From: Sphingobacterium sp. ML3W
GTDB lineage: Bacteria > Bacteroidota > Bacteroidia > Sphingobacteriales > Sphingobacteriaceae
Assembly (NCBI RefSeq): GCF_029542085.1
Contig: NZ_CP107036.1
Location: 5,208,001-5,272,000 of the forward strand
Direction of reading: 5' to 3'
DNA: 64,000 nt
The notes below the pieces were generated by a model, which worked only from the letters and a program-made list of their open reading frames with translations, made no database searches and was not told where the DNA came from. The translations under genes were made by a program, and so were the position numbers. This document shows positions 43,004 through 52,545 of this stretch, in pieces (positions within the stretch are counted from its first letter, which is position 1; each line of letters starts with the position of its first letter).

Positions 43004-45332
43004 AATTTTAATACTTTTCGTGGTCTGCATCTGTCAGACCACGCTTTTGTTTGCGCAACAAAACCCACTCCGTCTTTGGTATAATAAGCCTGCCAAAATC
43101 TGGGAAGAAACTTTACCGCTGGGCAATGGACTAATTGGTATGATGCCTGATGGAAATCCAACGAAGGAAAAAATTGTACTGAATGAGATTAGTATGTGGT
43201 CTGGAAGTCCAGAGGATCCTAATAACTATGACGCGCACAAAAATGTCAATGCCATTCAGGATTTATTGAAAGCGGGTAAAAATGATGAAGCCGAAAAATT
43301 GGTCAATGAAACTTTTGTCACCAATGGCAAAGGTTCAGGCTTTGGGAATGGCGCTAATGTTCCTTTTGGCTGTTATCAGTTACTCGGAGATCTACTTTTG
43401 CAATATCAACTGCCATCTTCTTCTATTGAAGACTATACAAGATCCTTGGATCTGGCCACGGCGACAGCACAGACTTCTTTTCGTGCCGGAAACACAAAAA
43501 TTCAACGTACTTACTACACCTCCTTTGACAAGAATGTCGGTGTTATTCAATTAAATCAGAATAGCGATGCCAGACAGACGGTCGGTATTTCTTTTGAGCG
43601 GAAGGAGAATATAGACCGCTACAGCCTGTTGGATGATGGTATTTTGATCGAAGGGTCGCTGCCGGATGGTAAAGGGGGCAAGAACCTGAAATTTGTCGGG
43701 TTATTGAAAGTACATGGTAAAAATCTTCAGGTCAACAGAAAAGATCAGGTACTGGAAGTTTCGGCGGCAGGAAACCTGTCGATCTATCTCACGGCGAGCA
43801 CATCTTATTATGGAGAGGATCCACTGGCAACTACCAAAACGACTATTGCAGCCGTACAGTCGTCCAATGCAGCCAAAATGTATAACAATCATGTGGATTC
43901 CTATCAACGGATTTTTAACCGGGTGGAGCTTAACCTTTTTGGAAATCGCTCAAATGCAAATGTTCCAACCAATGAACGGATTGCTAATTTTTATAAAGAC
44001 CCAACACAGGATCCAGATTTGGCAACGATTTATTATCAGTATGGTCGTTATTTGAATATTTCAAGTTCAGCGCCGAAAAATACAAATGCGCTTCCGCCAA
44101 ACTTACAGGGATTATGGGCCAATCAGATCCAAACGCCTTGGAATGGTGATTATCATCTAAATATCAATGCGCAGATGAATCACTGGGGGGTGGAGGTAAA
44201 CAATCTAAGTGAATATCATCAACCTTTTATCGAACTGATAAAACGGATCGCAAAAACAGGAGAGCAAACTGCAAAAGCCTATTATAACGCACCTGGATGG
44301 GTTGTTTATATGATGACCAATATCTGGGGATATTCAGCTCCGGGTGAACAGGCTTCCTGGGGGGCAAGTACAGCCTCCGGTTGGTTGTGCAATCACCTGT
44401 GGGAACATTATCTTTTTACAGGAGACCAGGGGTATCTGAAAGAAATCTATCCGATACTCAAGGGTGCTGCAGAATTCTACAACCATACATTGGTGCAAGA
44501 TCCCAAAACAGGATGGTGGGTTACTTCACCATCAGTATCACCAGAAAATGCGTTTCGGATGCCCAATGGAAAGGTCGCAGCGGTGGTGATGGGTCCCACA
44601 ATCGACAATCAGATTGTACGCGAGCTGTATCAAGCCGTTATTCAAGCAGACTCTATTTTGGCTGTCAAGGATAGTTTTGTAGCTAGCCTGAAAGGGAAAT
44701 TAAAAGAGATCCCACCAGCAGTAGTGATTAGTAGATCTGGACGTGTAATGGAATGGCTCGAGGATTATCAGGAGGTTGAACCCAAACACCGTCATGTATC
44801 CCATCTTTATGGTCTGTATCCTGCAGCATTTATTTCTCCCCAAACGACTCCGGCTTGGGCCGAAGCTGCACGAAAAACGCTTGCTATCAGGGGAGATGAA
44901 GGTACAGGCTGGTCAAGAGCCTGGAAAATATTGTTTTGGGCAAGATTGCAGGATGGTGATCATGCCCTAGAAATCCTTCGTCAGTTGCTGAAACCAGCCT
45001 TTGCCAGTGAAACAACCTATCAGGGTGTGGGTGCCGGTACCTATCCCAACTTATTCTGTGCCCATCCACCGTTTCAGATTGATGGCAACTTTGGCGGCGC
45101 CGCAGGTATCGCAGAGATGTTGATCCAAAGCCACAATGGCTATATTCATCTGCTACCAGCTCTACCTAAAGCTTGGTCTAAGGGACAGATCAAAGGGCTA
45201 AAAGCCAGAGGAAATTACACCGTGGATATGAGCTGGGAAAATGGGAAAATTGTCAAGCTAAACATAAAGGGAAAAAAAGGAAATGTTCGCATATTTGAAA
45301 ACGGAATCTATAAGGACTATAAGGTCCGTTAG
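42993..45332 (+). CDS. Alpha-L-fucosidase, GH95
   Basis: 779 residues from ATG 42993. A signal peptide ends near residue 21 (LLFAQ). The N-terminal beta domain starts LRLWYNKPAKIWEETLPLGNG and includes ISMWSGSPEDPNNYDA, typical of GH95. In the (alpha/alpha)6 barrel, N390 and N392 (HLNINAQMNHW), E518 (SVSPENAF) and D697 (PPFQIDGNFGG) line up with the N421, N423, E566 and D766 catalytic set known for the Bifidobacterium enzyme AfcA. GH95 inverting enzymes cleave alpha-1,2-fucose, complementing the GH29 enzyme encoded upstream. The start overlaps the GH29 stop. Confidence 0.93.
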   Translation: MVNRILILFVVCICQTTLLFAQQNPLRLWYNKPAKIWEETLPLGNGLIGMMPDGNPTKEKIVLNEISMWSGSPEDPNNYDAHKNVNAIQDLLKAGKNDEAEKLVNETFVTNGKGSGFGNGANVPFGCYQLLGDLLLQYQLPSSSIEDYTRSLDLATATAQTSFRAGNTKIQRTYYTSFDKNVGVIQLNQNSDARQTVGISFERKENIDRYSLLDDGILIEGSLPDGKGGKNLKFVGLLKVHGKNLQVNRKDQVLEVSAAGNLSIYLTASTSYYGEDPLATTKTTIAAVQSSNAAKMYNNHVDSYQRIFNRVELNLFGNRSNANVPTNERIANFYKDPTQDPDLATIYYQYGRYLNISSSAPKNTNALPPNLQGLWANQIQTPWNGDYHLNINAQMNHWGVEVNNLSEYHQPFIELIKRIAKTGEQTAKAYYNAPGWVVYMMTNIWGYSAPGEQASWGASTASGWLCNHLWEHYLFTGDQGYLKEIYPILKGAAEFYNHTLVQDPKTGWWVTSPSVSPENAFRMPNGKVAAVVMGPTIDNQIVRELYQAVIQADSILAVKDSFVASLKGKLKEIPPAVVISRSGRVMEWLEDYQEVEPKHRHVSHLYGLYPAAFISPQTTPAWAEAARKTLAIRGDEGTGWSRAWKILFWARLQDGDHALEILRQLLKPAFASETTYQGVGAGTYPNLFCAHPPFQIDGNFGGAAGIAEMLIQSHNGYIHLLPALPKAWSKGQIKGLKARGNYTVDMSWENGKIVKLNIKGKKGNVRIFENGIYKDYKVR

Positions 45333-46518
45333 CTATTTTTGCTTTCTATTTATTTTTCTGGGAACAACTGCTTGTTCCCAGAAAACAGACAAAGCCAAAA
45401 AAGAAGAGCTTTTGAAAACGTTCGCTTATAAAATTACTGGGCAGACAAGTGCTGCGGAGGGGAGCTCAGTGATCCTCATCGATCCGGAAAACAAAATGCA
45501 ACAGTTTACAAAAACAAGTGTGACAAACGGGCAATTTGTCTTGGAAGGTGAATTGGCAATGACTGGTTTTTATGCAATTCAGATTAATGGCGGAGAGCCT
45601 TACATCCTGTTTTTGGAAGGGGGGAGTGACTATGAACTGAAAGAAAATAAAGGCGGCTTTACCTTGACTACAACCTCCAGTAATGCAACGGATTTTGTTC
45701 AGTTTACGAAACGATATCAACAGCGAGAAAAAGAGGAAAAATTGAAAGAAGAAAATAAGACCGCCAGAATCGGCGGATTAAATGGGCAGCTCTCAGCGAT
45801 GGCCCTACGCAACGATGGATCTTACGAGAAAACTATTGATGAAATACAACGATTGTCGGCTGGTAAACCTTATAATCTTCGCAATTTATATGCTGATTTT
45901 ATTCTTGATAGCACACATCAATCGTCTTTAGTTCTCCCTTACTTTTTCAAATATGTCTCCATCGATGCGGATAACTTCAAAAAATTTGATACTGCACTAC
46001 AGCGGTTCGATGCAACCCTGCAAAAACACCCTTATTATAAATTTGCGCGTGAGAAAGTAGACCGGGTGAAAGATTTTTACGAGAATATGCCTGTCTTTCC
46101 ACCCATCACGCCAATGAATGTCCAACGGGACTCGCTAAAAATCAGTGAATTTTCAAATGCCAAAATGTTGATCGCGGCGTTCTGGAAAGCCGCTAGTAAA
46201 TACAGTGTTTCTGATGTTACTGAACTACGCAAAAAAGAGACGCAGTTAAAGGCAATGGGAGTGCGGGTTATTTACTTTTCGTTAGATGCGGATCAAGATG
46301 CCTGGATTAAAACCAGCAACTCCCTCGTTCTGGGGCCTCATAGCTATTATTTGAATACAAATGATCGGGCAACAATGGAAAATGACTTTGGTATAGACCG
46401 TTCGCCAAGTTATTTATGGATCAATCCACAGACCTTCAAAATCCTGTCACTCACTGGTGAAGATCCGACTTTACCGAAGTTCATTGGTAAGGTTAAGGAG
46501 TTTTTGGCTAAAAATTAA
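45283..46518 (+). CDS. DUF4369/TlpA-like lipoprotein without a CxxC active site
   Basis: 411 residues. The start at 45283 overlaps the GH95 end by 50 bases; it gives a lipoprotein signal ending at C31 (LGTTAC). A DUF4369-type beta domain (about 45-150) precedes a charged helix (QQREKEEKLKEENK). The C-terminal half has a thioredoxin-like pattern (LIAAFWKAASKYSVSDV, VRVIYFSLDADQDAWI, FGIDRSPSYLWINP). The place where TlpA proteins carry WCxPC reads WKAASKYS, so both redox cysteines are missing. It cannot act as a disulfide oxidoreductase and may be a binding or scaffold protein. It is co-transcribed with the fucosidases. Confidence 0.8.
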   Translation: MFAYLKTESIRTIRSVSYFCFLFIFLGTTACSQKTDKAKKEELLKTFAYKITGQTSAAEGSSVILIDPENKMQQFTKTSVTNGQFVLEGELAMTGFYAIQINGGEPYILFLEGGSDYELKENKGGFTLTTTSSNATDFVQFTKRYQQREKEEKLKEENKTARIGGLNGQLSAMALRNDGSYEKTIDEIQRLSAGKPYNLRNLYADFILDSTHQSSLVLPYFFKYVSIDADNFKKFDTALQRFDATLQKHPYYKFAREKVDRVKDFYENMPVFPPITPMNVQRDSLKISEFSNAKMLIAAFWKAASKYSVSDVTELRKKETQLKAMGVRVIYFSLDADQDAWIKTSNSLVLGPHSYYLNTNDRATMENDFGIDRSPSYLWINPQTFKILSLTGEDPTLPKFIGKVKEFLAKN

Positions 46519-46583
46519 CGATTATTGTCTTAAAAAATGGTATATTTGAATTAACGGTTTAATATTTGTTATTTCAATAGACG

Positions 46584-47444
46584 ATGAAAGTTGTTCAATT
46601 TACGGTTCCGGTGGTTTATCAAGGATCTATTTGCGTGCAAGAGGATATCTTGCCCTCCTTCTATAGCAATTACCATCGGCATAAAGAGATCCAATTGACC
46701 TATATCTTAAAAGGGCGGGGGACCTTTATGATCGGCAACTTTACCCATAGTTTTGAAGAGGATGAAATCTATATCGTTGATGCAGATGAACCACATATGT
46801 TTAAAACAGGAGAGGATATTAAGGACGGCATTCATGCGATTCATATTTTCTTCGACTACGAGCATTTTAAATCTTTTCTAGATTTCCCTGAATTTGACGA
46901 TGTCAAATATTTTTTGGAACACATCAATGTCAGTAAGAAACTGGATGCCGAACATGCTATTGCCCTCAAAGATAAATTTGTACAGATCAATACAAGCGCC
47001 GGAATAGATCGCTTATTATCCTTTGTAAAACTGATCAATTTTTTGAGTAAAAAGGTCGATCAATGGACCTCCCTATATACGGGAATTCCCCAGAAGAAAT
47101 TTTCGGACGCGGAAGGCTTGCGTATCAACGAAATATTTCAATATACCTTTCAGCATTTTGGTGATAAAATCTCACTTGAAGATATCGCAGCAGTAGCTCA
47201 CATGACTCCGCACGCATTTTGTAAGTATTTTAAAAAGCACACCCGCAAGACTTATGTGACCTTCCTGAATGAAATCCGAATTGAACGGGCCTGCAAGATG
47301 TTGATTGACGAGTCCTCCGAAAGCGTTTCCAATATTGCATTTAAAACAGGGTTTAACAATGTGGTCAATTTTAATAGGGTATTTAAGAAGATCACAAAAC
47401 ATTCCCCAAGTGAATATGTGCAGGAACATCGGATGCGGGATTAA
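46584..47444 (+). CDS. AraC family transcriptional regulator
   Basis: 286 residues. An N-terminal cupin-like sensing domain (about 15-100) shows YHRHKEIQLTYILKGRGTFMIG and DEIYIVDADEPHMF. Two C-terminal helix-turn-helix units (about 185-283) show ISLEDIAAVAHMTPHAFCKYFKKHTRKT and SVSNIAFKTGFNNVVNFNRVFKKIT, with the final SPSEYV. The cupin pocket probably binds a sugar, and its position 65 bases after the fucosidase operon suggests control of it, perhaps in response to L-fucose or another released sugar. Confidence 0.93.
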   Translation: MKVVQFTVPVVYQGSICVQEDILPSFYSNYHRHKEIQLTYILKGRGTFMIGNFTHSFEEDEIYIVDADEPHMFKTGEDIKDGIHAIHIFFDYEHFKSFLDFPEFDDVKYFLEHINVSKKLDAEHAIALKDKFVQINTSAGIDRLLSFVKLINFLSKKVDQWTSLYTGIPQKKFSDAEGLRINEIFQYTFQHFGDKISLEDIAAVAHMTPHAFCKYFKKHTRKTYVTFLNEIRIERACKMLIDESSESVSNIAFKTGFNNVVNFNRVFKKITKHSPSEYVQEHRMRD

Positions 47445-47602
47445 GCCATTGTTGGTACACTGAAAATATTATCGGAAAAGAGGTGCGTAGTATGACCTTA
47501 CAGCTCCCATCAGTGGACAATATCGGAGAAGCACTCGGCAATAAAATGTAACGATTAGGGATACGAAAACCTTAAATTTGGAGTCTAACGATTGTTACTC
47601 CG

Positions 47603-49321
47603 ATGAATAAAAATTTAATTTTTGTCCTGTTTGCGTTATTGTGCTATCTGATGCCTGCAACAGCGCAATCTCAAAATTTCAAGATTGACACCTTGCAATA
47701 CCAAGGGACAGCCAAAAATATAGTGAACCTGGTCATTTTGGGCGATGGTTATACAAAAGATCAACTGGACGATTACGCAGAAGATTCCAAGCAGTTCACA
47801 AATTATTTTTTTTCAATAGAACCTTTTAAACAATACAGCAGTTTCTTTAATGTATTTGCGATTCGGACGGTATCTGAACAATCCGGTGCTGCGCATGATT
47901 GCAAAGCAAGCGATTGTGTACACGGTGACACCGACCTCAGCAAATATCCAAGCCGTTACAATAAATTCACTAGAGATCATGCTGTGCCAGTCACGCATCC
48001 CAATACTATTTTTGGAAGCAGCTTTGACAATGGTGGACTACACCGCCTTGTAGTGCCCCAAAAAAATGAGCGTATTGAAGAAGTGTTAAAAACACATATC
48101 CCCAACTATACACAAGTGGTGGTATTGGTCAATTCACCATTTTATGGTGGATCAGGTGGAAAGTGGGCCACCTCGACGGTCAACTTTAAAAGCAATGACA
48201 TCGCTGTCCATGAGATCGGGCATTCCTTTGCTCAACTGGCTGATGAATATTGGGCAGGAAATCAATATGCTATTGAATCTGTCAACCGCTCTCAAACGGC
48301 CGCTGCAAATGCTGTTCCCTGGAAACATTGGCTTGGAAAAGATGGTGTAGGGATCTATTCTTATGGCAGGAAGGGATCTCCGTCCAACTGGTTCAGGCCA
48401 CATGAGTATTGTAAAATGCAATATCTTGTTGCCCCTTTTTGCCCCGTCTGCCAAGAGCAATTTGTAGCTTCAATCAAGCAAAAATCTAGCCCTTTTATTG
48501 CTGTAAAACCGGTATTGAATAATGTATTGACCTTAGATAGCATTCAGAAATTTACATTACAGCTAGCAAAACCGTCGCCGAATACATTTAAGCTGGTATG
48601 GTCCTTAAATAATGAAGCTATTGCCCATGATATCGATTCGATCTATTTGGATCCGGGAATGCTGCGCATTGGTGCGAACGAATTGAAAGTTATTATTCAA
48701 GATACAACAGATCTGCTCCGCGATCCGAAGTATGTAAACCATAGGGATTCCATTGTATGGAAATTTAATCAGCTTAAATCCTATGAACTTGCAAAACCTA
48801 TCAATACCTGGGGAGATACACTCGAAACCTGTTTTGGTGGAGATCAGGTGATTACGGTTAAAAAACCTATCGCTGGACTTGTCTACCGTTGGTTTGAGAC
48901 CCTGACTGCTGTATCCGTCGGAACAGGAAACAATGTGGTGATCCAAAAGGTCTCCGCCTCCAAAAAATATCATGTCGTTGCACATTGGAAAGACAAGCAT
49001 TCCGTGGAATCGGAAGTCTTATTGAAAACACTGCCCAAAGTGGAGAAACCCAAAGATATCCGTGTCAAGATTAACAAAAAGAAAAATAAGGTACAGTTGA
49101 TCATACAGGATAAAGCGGATGCACGTTACAATTACATCTGGTCAGATGCCGCTGGTAAACCAATCTATGAATGGGACGAATTCAATGGAGAATATGTACG
49201 TCCGACGGGTGCAAATAATATGCTTGTCCTAGAACGGACTACTACTGGCCGAAAAGTCTACGTCCAAAAGGTAGACAAAGAAACAACCTGTAAGAGTGAT
49301 CGCACGGAAGTAATTTTTTAG
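47603..49321 (+). CDS. M64 family metallopeptidase (IgA peptidase M64), secreted
   Basis: 572 residues. The signal peptide ends near residue 21 (MPATAQ). The M64 catalytic domain (about 25-300) contains VVLVNSPFYGGSGG and the zinc motif AVHEIGHSFAQLADEYW, with ligands H203 and H207 and catalytic E204; the LADEY part is the M64 signature. Paired cysteines (HDCKASDC, CKMQYLVAPFCPVC) may form disulfides. The C-terminal 270 residues hold two beta-sandwich-like domains. The founding M64 enzyme cleaves immunoglobulin A; the substrate here is unknown. It follows the fucosidase-AraC genes. Confidence 0.9.
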   Translation: MNKNLIFVLFALLCYLMPATAQSQNFKIDTLQYQGTAKNIVNLVILGDGYTKDQLDDYAEDSKQFTNYFFSIEPFKQYSSFFNVFAIRTVSEQSGAAHDCKASDCVHGDTDLSKYPSRYNKFTRDHAVPVTHPNTIFGSSFDNGGLHRLVVPQKNERIEEVLKTHIPNYTQVVVLVNSPFYGGSGGKWATSTVNFKSNDIAVHEIGHSFAQLADEYWAGNQYAIESVNRSQTAAANAVPWKHWLGKDGVGIYSYGRKGSPSNWFRPHEYCKMQYLVAPFCPVCQEQFVASIKQKSSPFIAVKPVLNNVLTLDSIQKFTLQLAKPSPNTFKLVWSLNNEAIAHDIDSIYLDPGMLRIGANELKVIIQDTTDLLRDPKYVNHRDSIVWKFNQLKSYELAKPINTWGDTLETCFGGDQVITVKKPIAGLVYRWFETLTAVSVGTGNNVVIQKVSASKKYHVVAHWKDKHSVESEVLLKTLPKVEKPKDIRVKINKKKNKVQLIIQDKADARYNYIWSDAAGKPIYEWDEFNGEYVRPTGANNMLVLERTTTGRKVYVQKVDKETTCKSDRTEVIF

Positions 49322-49397
49322 TTACACTATTGATCCTTAGGGATTTATAAGTTAATTTTAATCTGCCGGTTAGTTAACTTATAAATCATTCATAATT

Positions 49398-50840
49398 ATG
49401 AAAACGAAAACCCAGTCTACTTGGGGAATTTTTTCGTGCCTATTCATCGTGATTTTAGCCGTAACACCATCCTGTAAGAAAAATGCAAAACTTCCTGATG
49501 AAAGCAATGAAAAAACGCATGCAGTAACCTTCAAAATCAAGGATTTTGAAACGATTGTCACACCCTTGAAAGCACAATCGCCCAGGTTTAAAAGTGCTTC
49601 GACCACCGGAAGTACCACCGAAAATCAACTCCTCTACCATTGGAATTTTGATAACGGTAATGCGGACCCGACCCTGGCGCTTGAGGATGCCGCTGTCATT
49701 GACTACAACAATGGTAAGACCGACTATGGCTATGTCGCCGGTTGGCCAACGTCCGGAAAAGGCATTAGTTTCAAAGGGGCCAAAGAGGTTTTGATCAAGA
49801 TATCTGGTTCGAGTATCGCTACGTTAGCAAGTCTGTCCTTTGATGCCAATAGCTCCGGAACTGGGCCTCGTGCTCTACTGTTGAGTTATTCAACAGATCA
49901 AGGGGCAACATTCAAAAACCTCACGGATACCCTACATTATCCGCCAAATCTCACTACCTCCGCCAAATTTGTCGTGGAACAGTCGCTTCGGTCGATTAAT
50001 CTGGTTGCCGCTCAGGAGTGTTGGTTAAAAATCGCCTTATTTTCGGGCAATAGGGAAGGCGGAAGTAACTACAACGAGAGTACAGGAACGTTTAAAATGG
50101 ACAATGTTAAGATTATGGGGACGACAGATCAATCGGTTCTGCCCGATAAATTGTATTACCATATCTTCGATGCCAATAGCAAGCTGCTGGTTAAGGCGGG
50201 TACACTCAATGCAAAAGAAAAGTTTAATATCGCTTTACCGATGGGAACATACTACCTGAGCCTACTATCCAAAAATTCAGGGCTGCCCTTAATGATTCCG
50301 GCATCGGTGACGGATCTTAGGAGTCTATCAGTATCTAATGCTTTCAGTGAGCAGTCTGCTGCGATATTTGCGGTACGCGATACTTTTGATGTGAAAGAAT
50401 CCATGGAAAGAGTATTGACGATGAGTCGTATCTATAGCGAGGTTAAATTTGAATGCACGGATGTCGAGGGGTTGGATCTTGTCGACAGCATTCAGGTCAA
50501 ACAGCTGCATAAACCCTTCCGATATTATCCTTTTGCAACTGGGGCAGATGAACAAGTGGATAAGACTCTCTTACGTATTATTCCCAATTTCAGCAGCAGC
50601 TCGAAAAGTTTTGTTTTTAATCAGTTTATGGGTGATCTCCCAGAAAATAAGATAGTCAAATACGAGTTGCACATTTTCAGAAAGGGAGAACTTATGCGCA
50701 CATTTGACCTGGGCAGTGAAATTCGAAATAATGTACAGCTTCTATTTAAGGGAAAACTGCTCGATGGAGCAACTGGAAGTCAAGGCTTTCAGGTGATGAA
50801 AAATGAAAAATGGCGCGATAATGTAGTCATAGAATACTGA
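49398..50840 (+). CDS. Hypothetical large lipoprotein paired with the M64 peptidase
   Basis: 480 residues. The lipoprotein signal ends at about C26 (VTPSC). No family is recognised. A region at about 78-235 (LLYHWNFDNGNADPT, LSYSTDQGATFKNLTDTL, FKMDNVKI) reads like a jelly-roll of the carbohydrate-binding or DUF5017-like kind found in Bacteroidota surface lipoproteins. The C-terminal part (about 240-480) resembles fimbrillin/FimB-like beta domains (LYYHIFDANSKLLVKAGTL, YELHIFRKGELMRTFDLG). It lies 76 bases after the M64 gene, before a strong terminator, and may present or anchor at the cell surface. Confidence 0.65.
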   Translation: MKTKTQSTWGIFSCLFIVILAVTPSCKKNAKLPDESNEKTHAVTFKIKDFETIVTPLKAQSPRFKSASTTGSTTENQLLYHWNFDNGNADPTLALEDAAVIDYNNGKTDYGYVAGWPTSGKGISFKGAKEVLIKISGSSIATLASLSFDANSSGTGPRALLLSYSTDQGATFKNLTDTLHYPPNLTTSAKFVVEQSLRSINLVAAQECWLKIALFSGNREGGSNYNESTGTFKMDNVKIMGTTDQSVLPDKLYYHIFDANSKLLVKAGTLNAKEKFNIALPMGTYYLSLLSKNSGLPLMIPASVTDLRSLSVSNAFSEQSAAIFAVRDTFDVKESMERVLTMSRIYSEVKFECTDVEGLDLVDSIQVKQLHKPFRYYPFATGADEQVDKTLLRIIPNFSSSSKSFVFNQFMGDLPENKIVKYELHIFRKGELMRTFDLGSEIRNNVQLLFKGKLLDGATGSQGFQVMKNEKWRDNVVIEY

Positions 50841-50871
50841 TTAAAAAAGTCAATCCAACGCGCCAATTTGA

Positions 50872-50920
50872 ATTAAATAAAATAGGGTTATCCCGTTCGG
50901 ACAACCCTATTTTATTTAAT
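50872..50920. terminator. Strong bidirectional terminator
   Basis: An 18-bp perfect stem (50872-50889 with 50903-50920) continues inward with TCC/GGA. A/T-rich outer arms give a T-rich 3' side in both directions, ending the lipoprotein gene and the convergent glyS operon. Confidence 0.9.
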
Positions 50921-50985
50921 TTTATTCGTATCCCCTTAGCGTCTTTTTGATAGGCTATTCTCCGTAAGGGGTTTTTGCTTATTTG

Positions 50986-52455
50986 TTATAGCAATTTTTT
51001 TAGCAACGTATTCCAACCTGCTAAATCATTTAAGATTCGTTCAAGATCAGCGATCGCTACGCGCTCTTGTTCCATGGTATCACGGTGACGGATTGTTACG
51101 GTATTATCTTCCAAAGAATCGTAGTCAACAGTAATACAGATTGGCGTACCGATTGCATCCTGGCGACGGTAACGTTTTCCGATCGCATCTTTTTCATCAT
51201 ATTGGACATTGTAATCCAATTTTAATGTATTCAGGATCTCACGCGCTTTTTCTGGTAAACCGTCTTTCTTCGTCAAAGGCAAAATAGCAGCTTTCACTGG
51301 TGCTAATGCTGCAGGGAATTTCAATACAACACGAGAATCTTGTTTCTCTGCTGTAGAAAGATCTTCTGTTACCAATGAATTACATAGAACAGTTAAGAAC
51401 AAACGATCCAATCCGATGGAAGTCTCGATGACATAAGGAATGTAATTTTGATTGATCTCCGGATCAAAATATTGCATTTTCTTTTTCGAAAATTCCTGAT
51501 GCTGTTTCAAGTCAAAATCCGTACGGGAGTGGATACCTTCCACTTCTTTAAATCCGAATGGGAAGTTAAACTCGATATCCACAGCTGCATTGGCATAATG
51601 CGCCAATTTATCGTGGTCGTGGTAACGGTAGTTAGCCGGATCAAATCCCAGTGCTAAATGCCATTTTAAACGTGTTTCTTTCCATTTGTTGTACCACTCC
51701 AGTTCAGTGCCCGGACGGCAGAAGAATTGCATCTCCATTTGTTCAAACTCACGCATACGCATGATAAACTGGCGTGCAATGACTTCGTTACGGAAAGCTT
51801 TTCCGATCTGAGCAATACCAAAAGGAATTTTCATACGACCTGTCTTCTGAACGTTCAGGAAGTTAACAAAAATACCTTGGGCAGTTTCCGGACGAAGATA
51901 AACCTGATCCGCCCCATCTGCCATGGCACCCATCTGTGTGGCAAACATCAAATTGAATTGACGTACTTCAGTCCAATTTTTGGTGCCTGAAACCGGACAA
52001 ACGATATTATGCTCTTCAATGATTGATTTTAAACCAGCCAGATCGTCCGCGTTCAATGCAGTGTTTAACGCTTCTAAAAGCGCTGCTGCTTCTGCAGCCT
52101 TGCCGTCTGCTTCATAACGTGCAATTTTGTCTTCGATCAATTGGTCGGCACGGTAACGCTTTTTGGAATCTTTATTATCAATCATTGGATCATTGAACCC
52201 ATCCACGTGACCAGATGCTTTCCATGTGGTTGGATGCATGAAAATTGCCGCGTCGATACCGACAATATTTTCGTGCAATTGCACCATGGATTTCCACCAA
52301 TAAGTCTTTAGGTTGTTTTTAAGTTCAGAACCTAATTGACCGTAATCGTAAACGGCACTTAATCCGTCATATATTTCGCTCGATTGGAATACAAAACCGT
52401 ATTCCTTCGCGTGTGATACTACACTTTTGAAAAAATCGTCTGTCTGTTTGCTCAT
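50986..52455 (-). CDS. glyS: Glycine-tRNA ligase, single-chain type
   Basis: 489 residues from ATG 52455 (MSKQTDDFFK). It is a class II aminoacyl-tRNA synthetase of the alpha2 type. The start FGFVF/SSEIYDGLSAVYDYGQLGSELKNN is diagnostic. LRPETAQGIFVNF is motif-like, FRNEVIARQFIMRMREFEQMEMQFF is motif 2, and ETSIGLDRLFLTVL is motif 3. The C-terminal anticodon-binding domain contains RYRRQDAIGTPICITVDYDSL. It charges tRNA-Gly in the cytoplasm. It is followed by bcp-like genes in reverse order (bcp lies upstream). Confidence 0.94.
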   Translation of the reverse strand: MSKQTDDFFKSVVSHAKEYGFVFQSSEIYDGLSAVYDYGQLGSELKNNLKTYWWKSMVQLHENIVGIDAAIFMHPTTWKASGHVDGFNDPMIDNKDSKKRYRADQLIEDKIARYEADGKAAEAAALLEALNTALNADDLAGLKSIIEEHNIVCPVSGTKNWTEVRQFNLMFATQMGAMADGADQVYLRPETAQGIFVNFLNVQKTGRMKIPFGIAQIGKAFRNEVIARQFIMRMREFEQMEMQFFCRPGTELEWYNKWKETRLKWHLALGFDPANYRYHDHDKLAHYANAAVDIEFNFPFGFKEVEGIHSRTDFDLKQHQEFSKKKMQYFDPEINQNYIPYVIETSIGLDRLFLTVLCNSLVTEDLSTAEKQDSRVVLKFPAALAPVKAAILPLTKKDGLPEKAREILNTLKLDYNVQYDEKDAIGKRYRRQDAIGTPICITVDYDSLEDNTVTIRHRDTMEQERVAIADLERILNDLAGWNTLLKKLL

Positions 52456-52474
52456 AAGTGGCAAATATAGATAT

Positions 52475-52515
52475 TAGTATTTAGATTTTAGTATTGCGTA
52501 TTGAGTATTTAGATT
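52475..52515. repeat. Interspersed repeat, copy 5 (inverted orientation)
   Basis: On the minus strand it reads AATCTAAATACTCAATACGC then AATACTAAAATCTAAATACT, two tandem rounds of the same motif found at 15831, 18022, 28341 and 38112. It lies just upstream of the glyS start, between glyS and bcp. Confidence 0.7.
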
Positions 52516-52545
52516 TTCTCCCTATTCTTTATTCAAGCCTGAGAC

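Noticed and set aside
43714..44055. A 113-codon open frame inside the GH95 gene in another frame
   Set aside because: The product is Arg/Ile-rich and has no motif, while the GH95 frame carries all catalytic residues; it is a shadow frame.
47490..47551. A short frame after the AraC gene reading MTLQLPSVDNIGEALGNK
   Set aside because: Seventeen or so codons with no family resemblance and no upstream continuity; too short to support as a gene or remnant.
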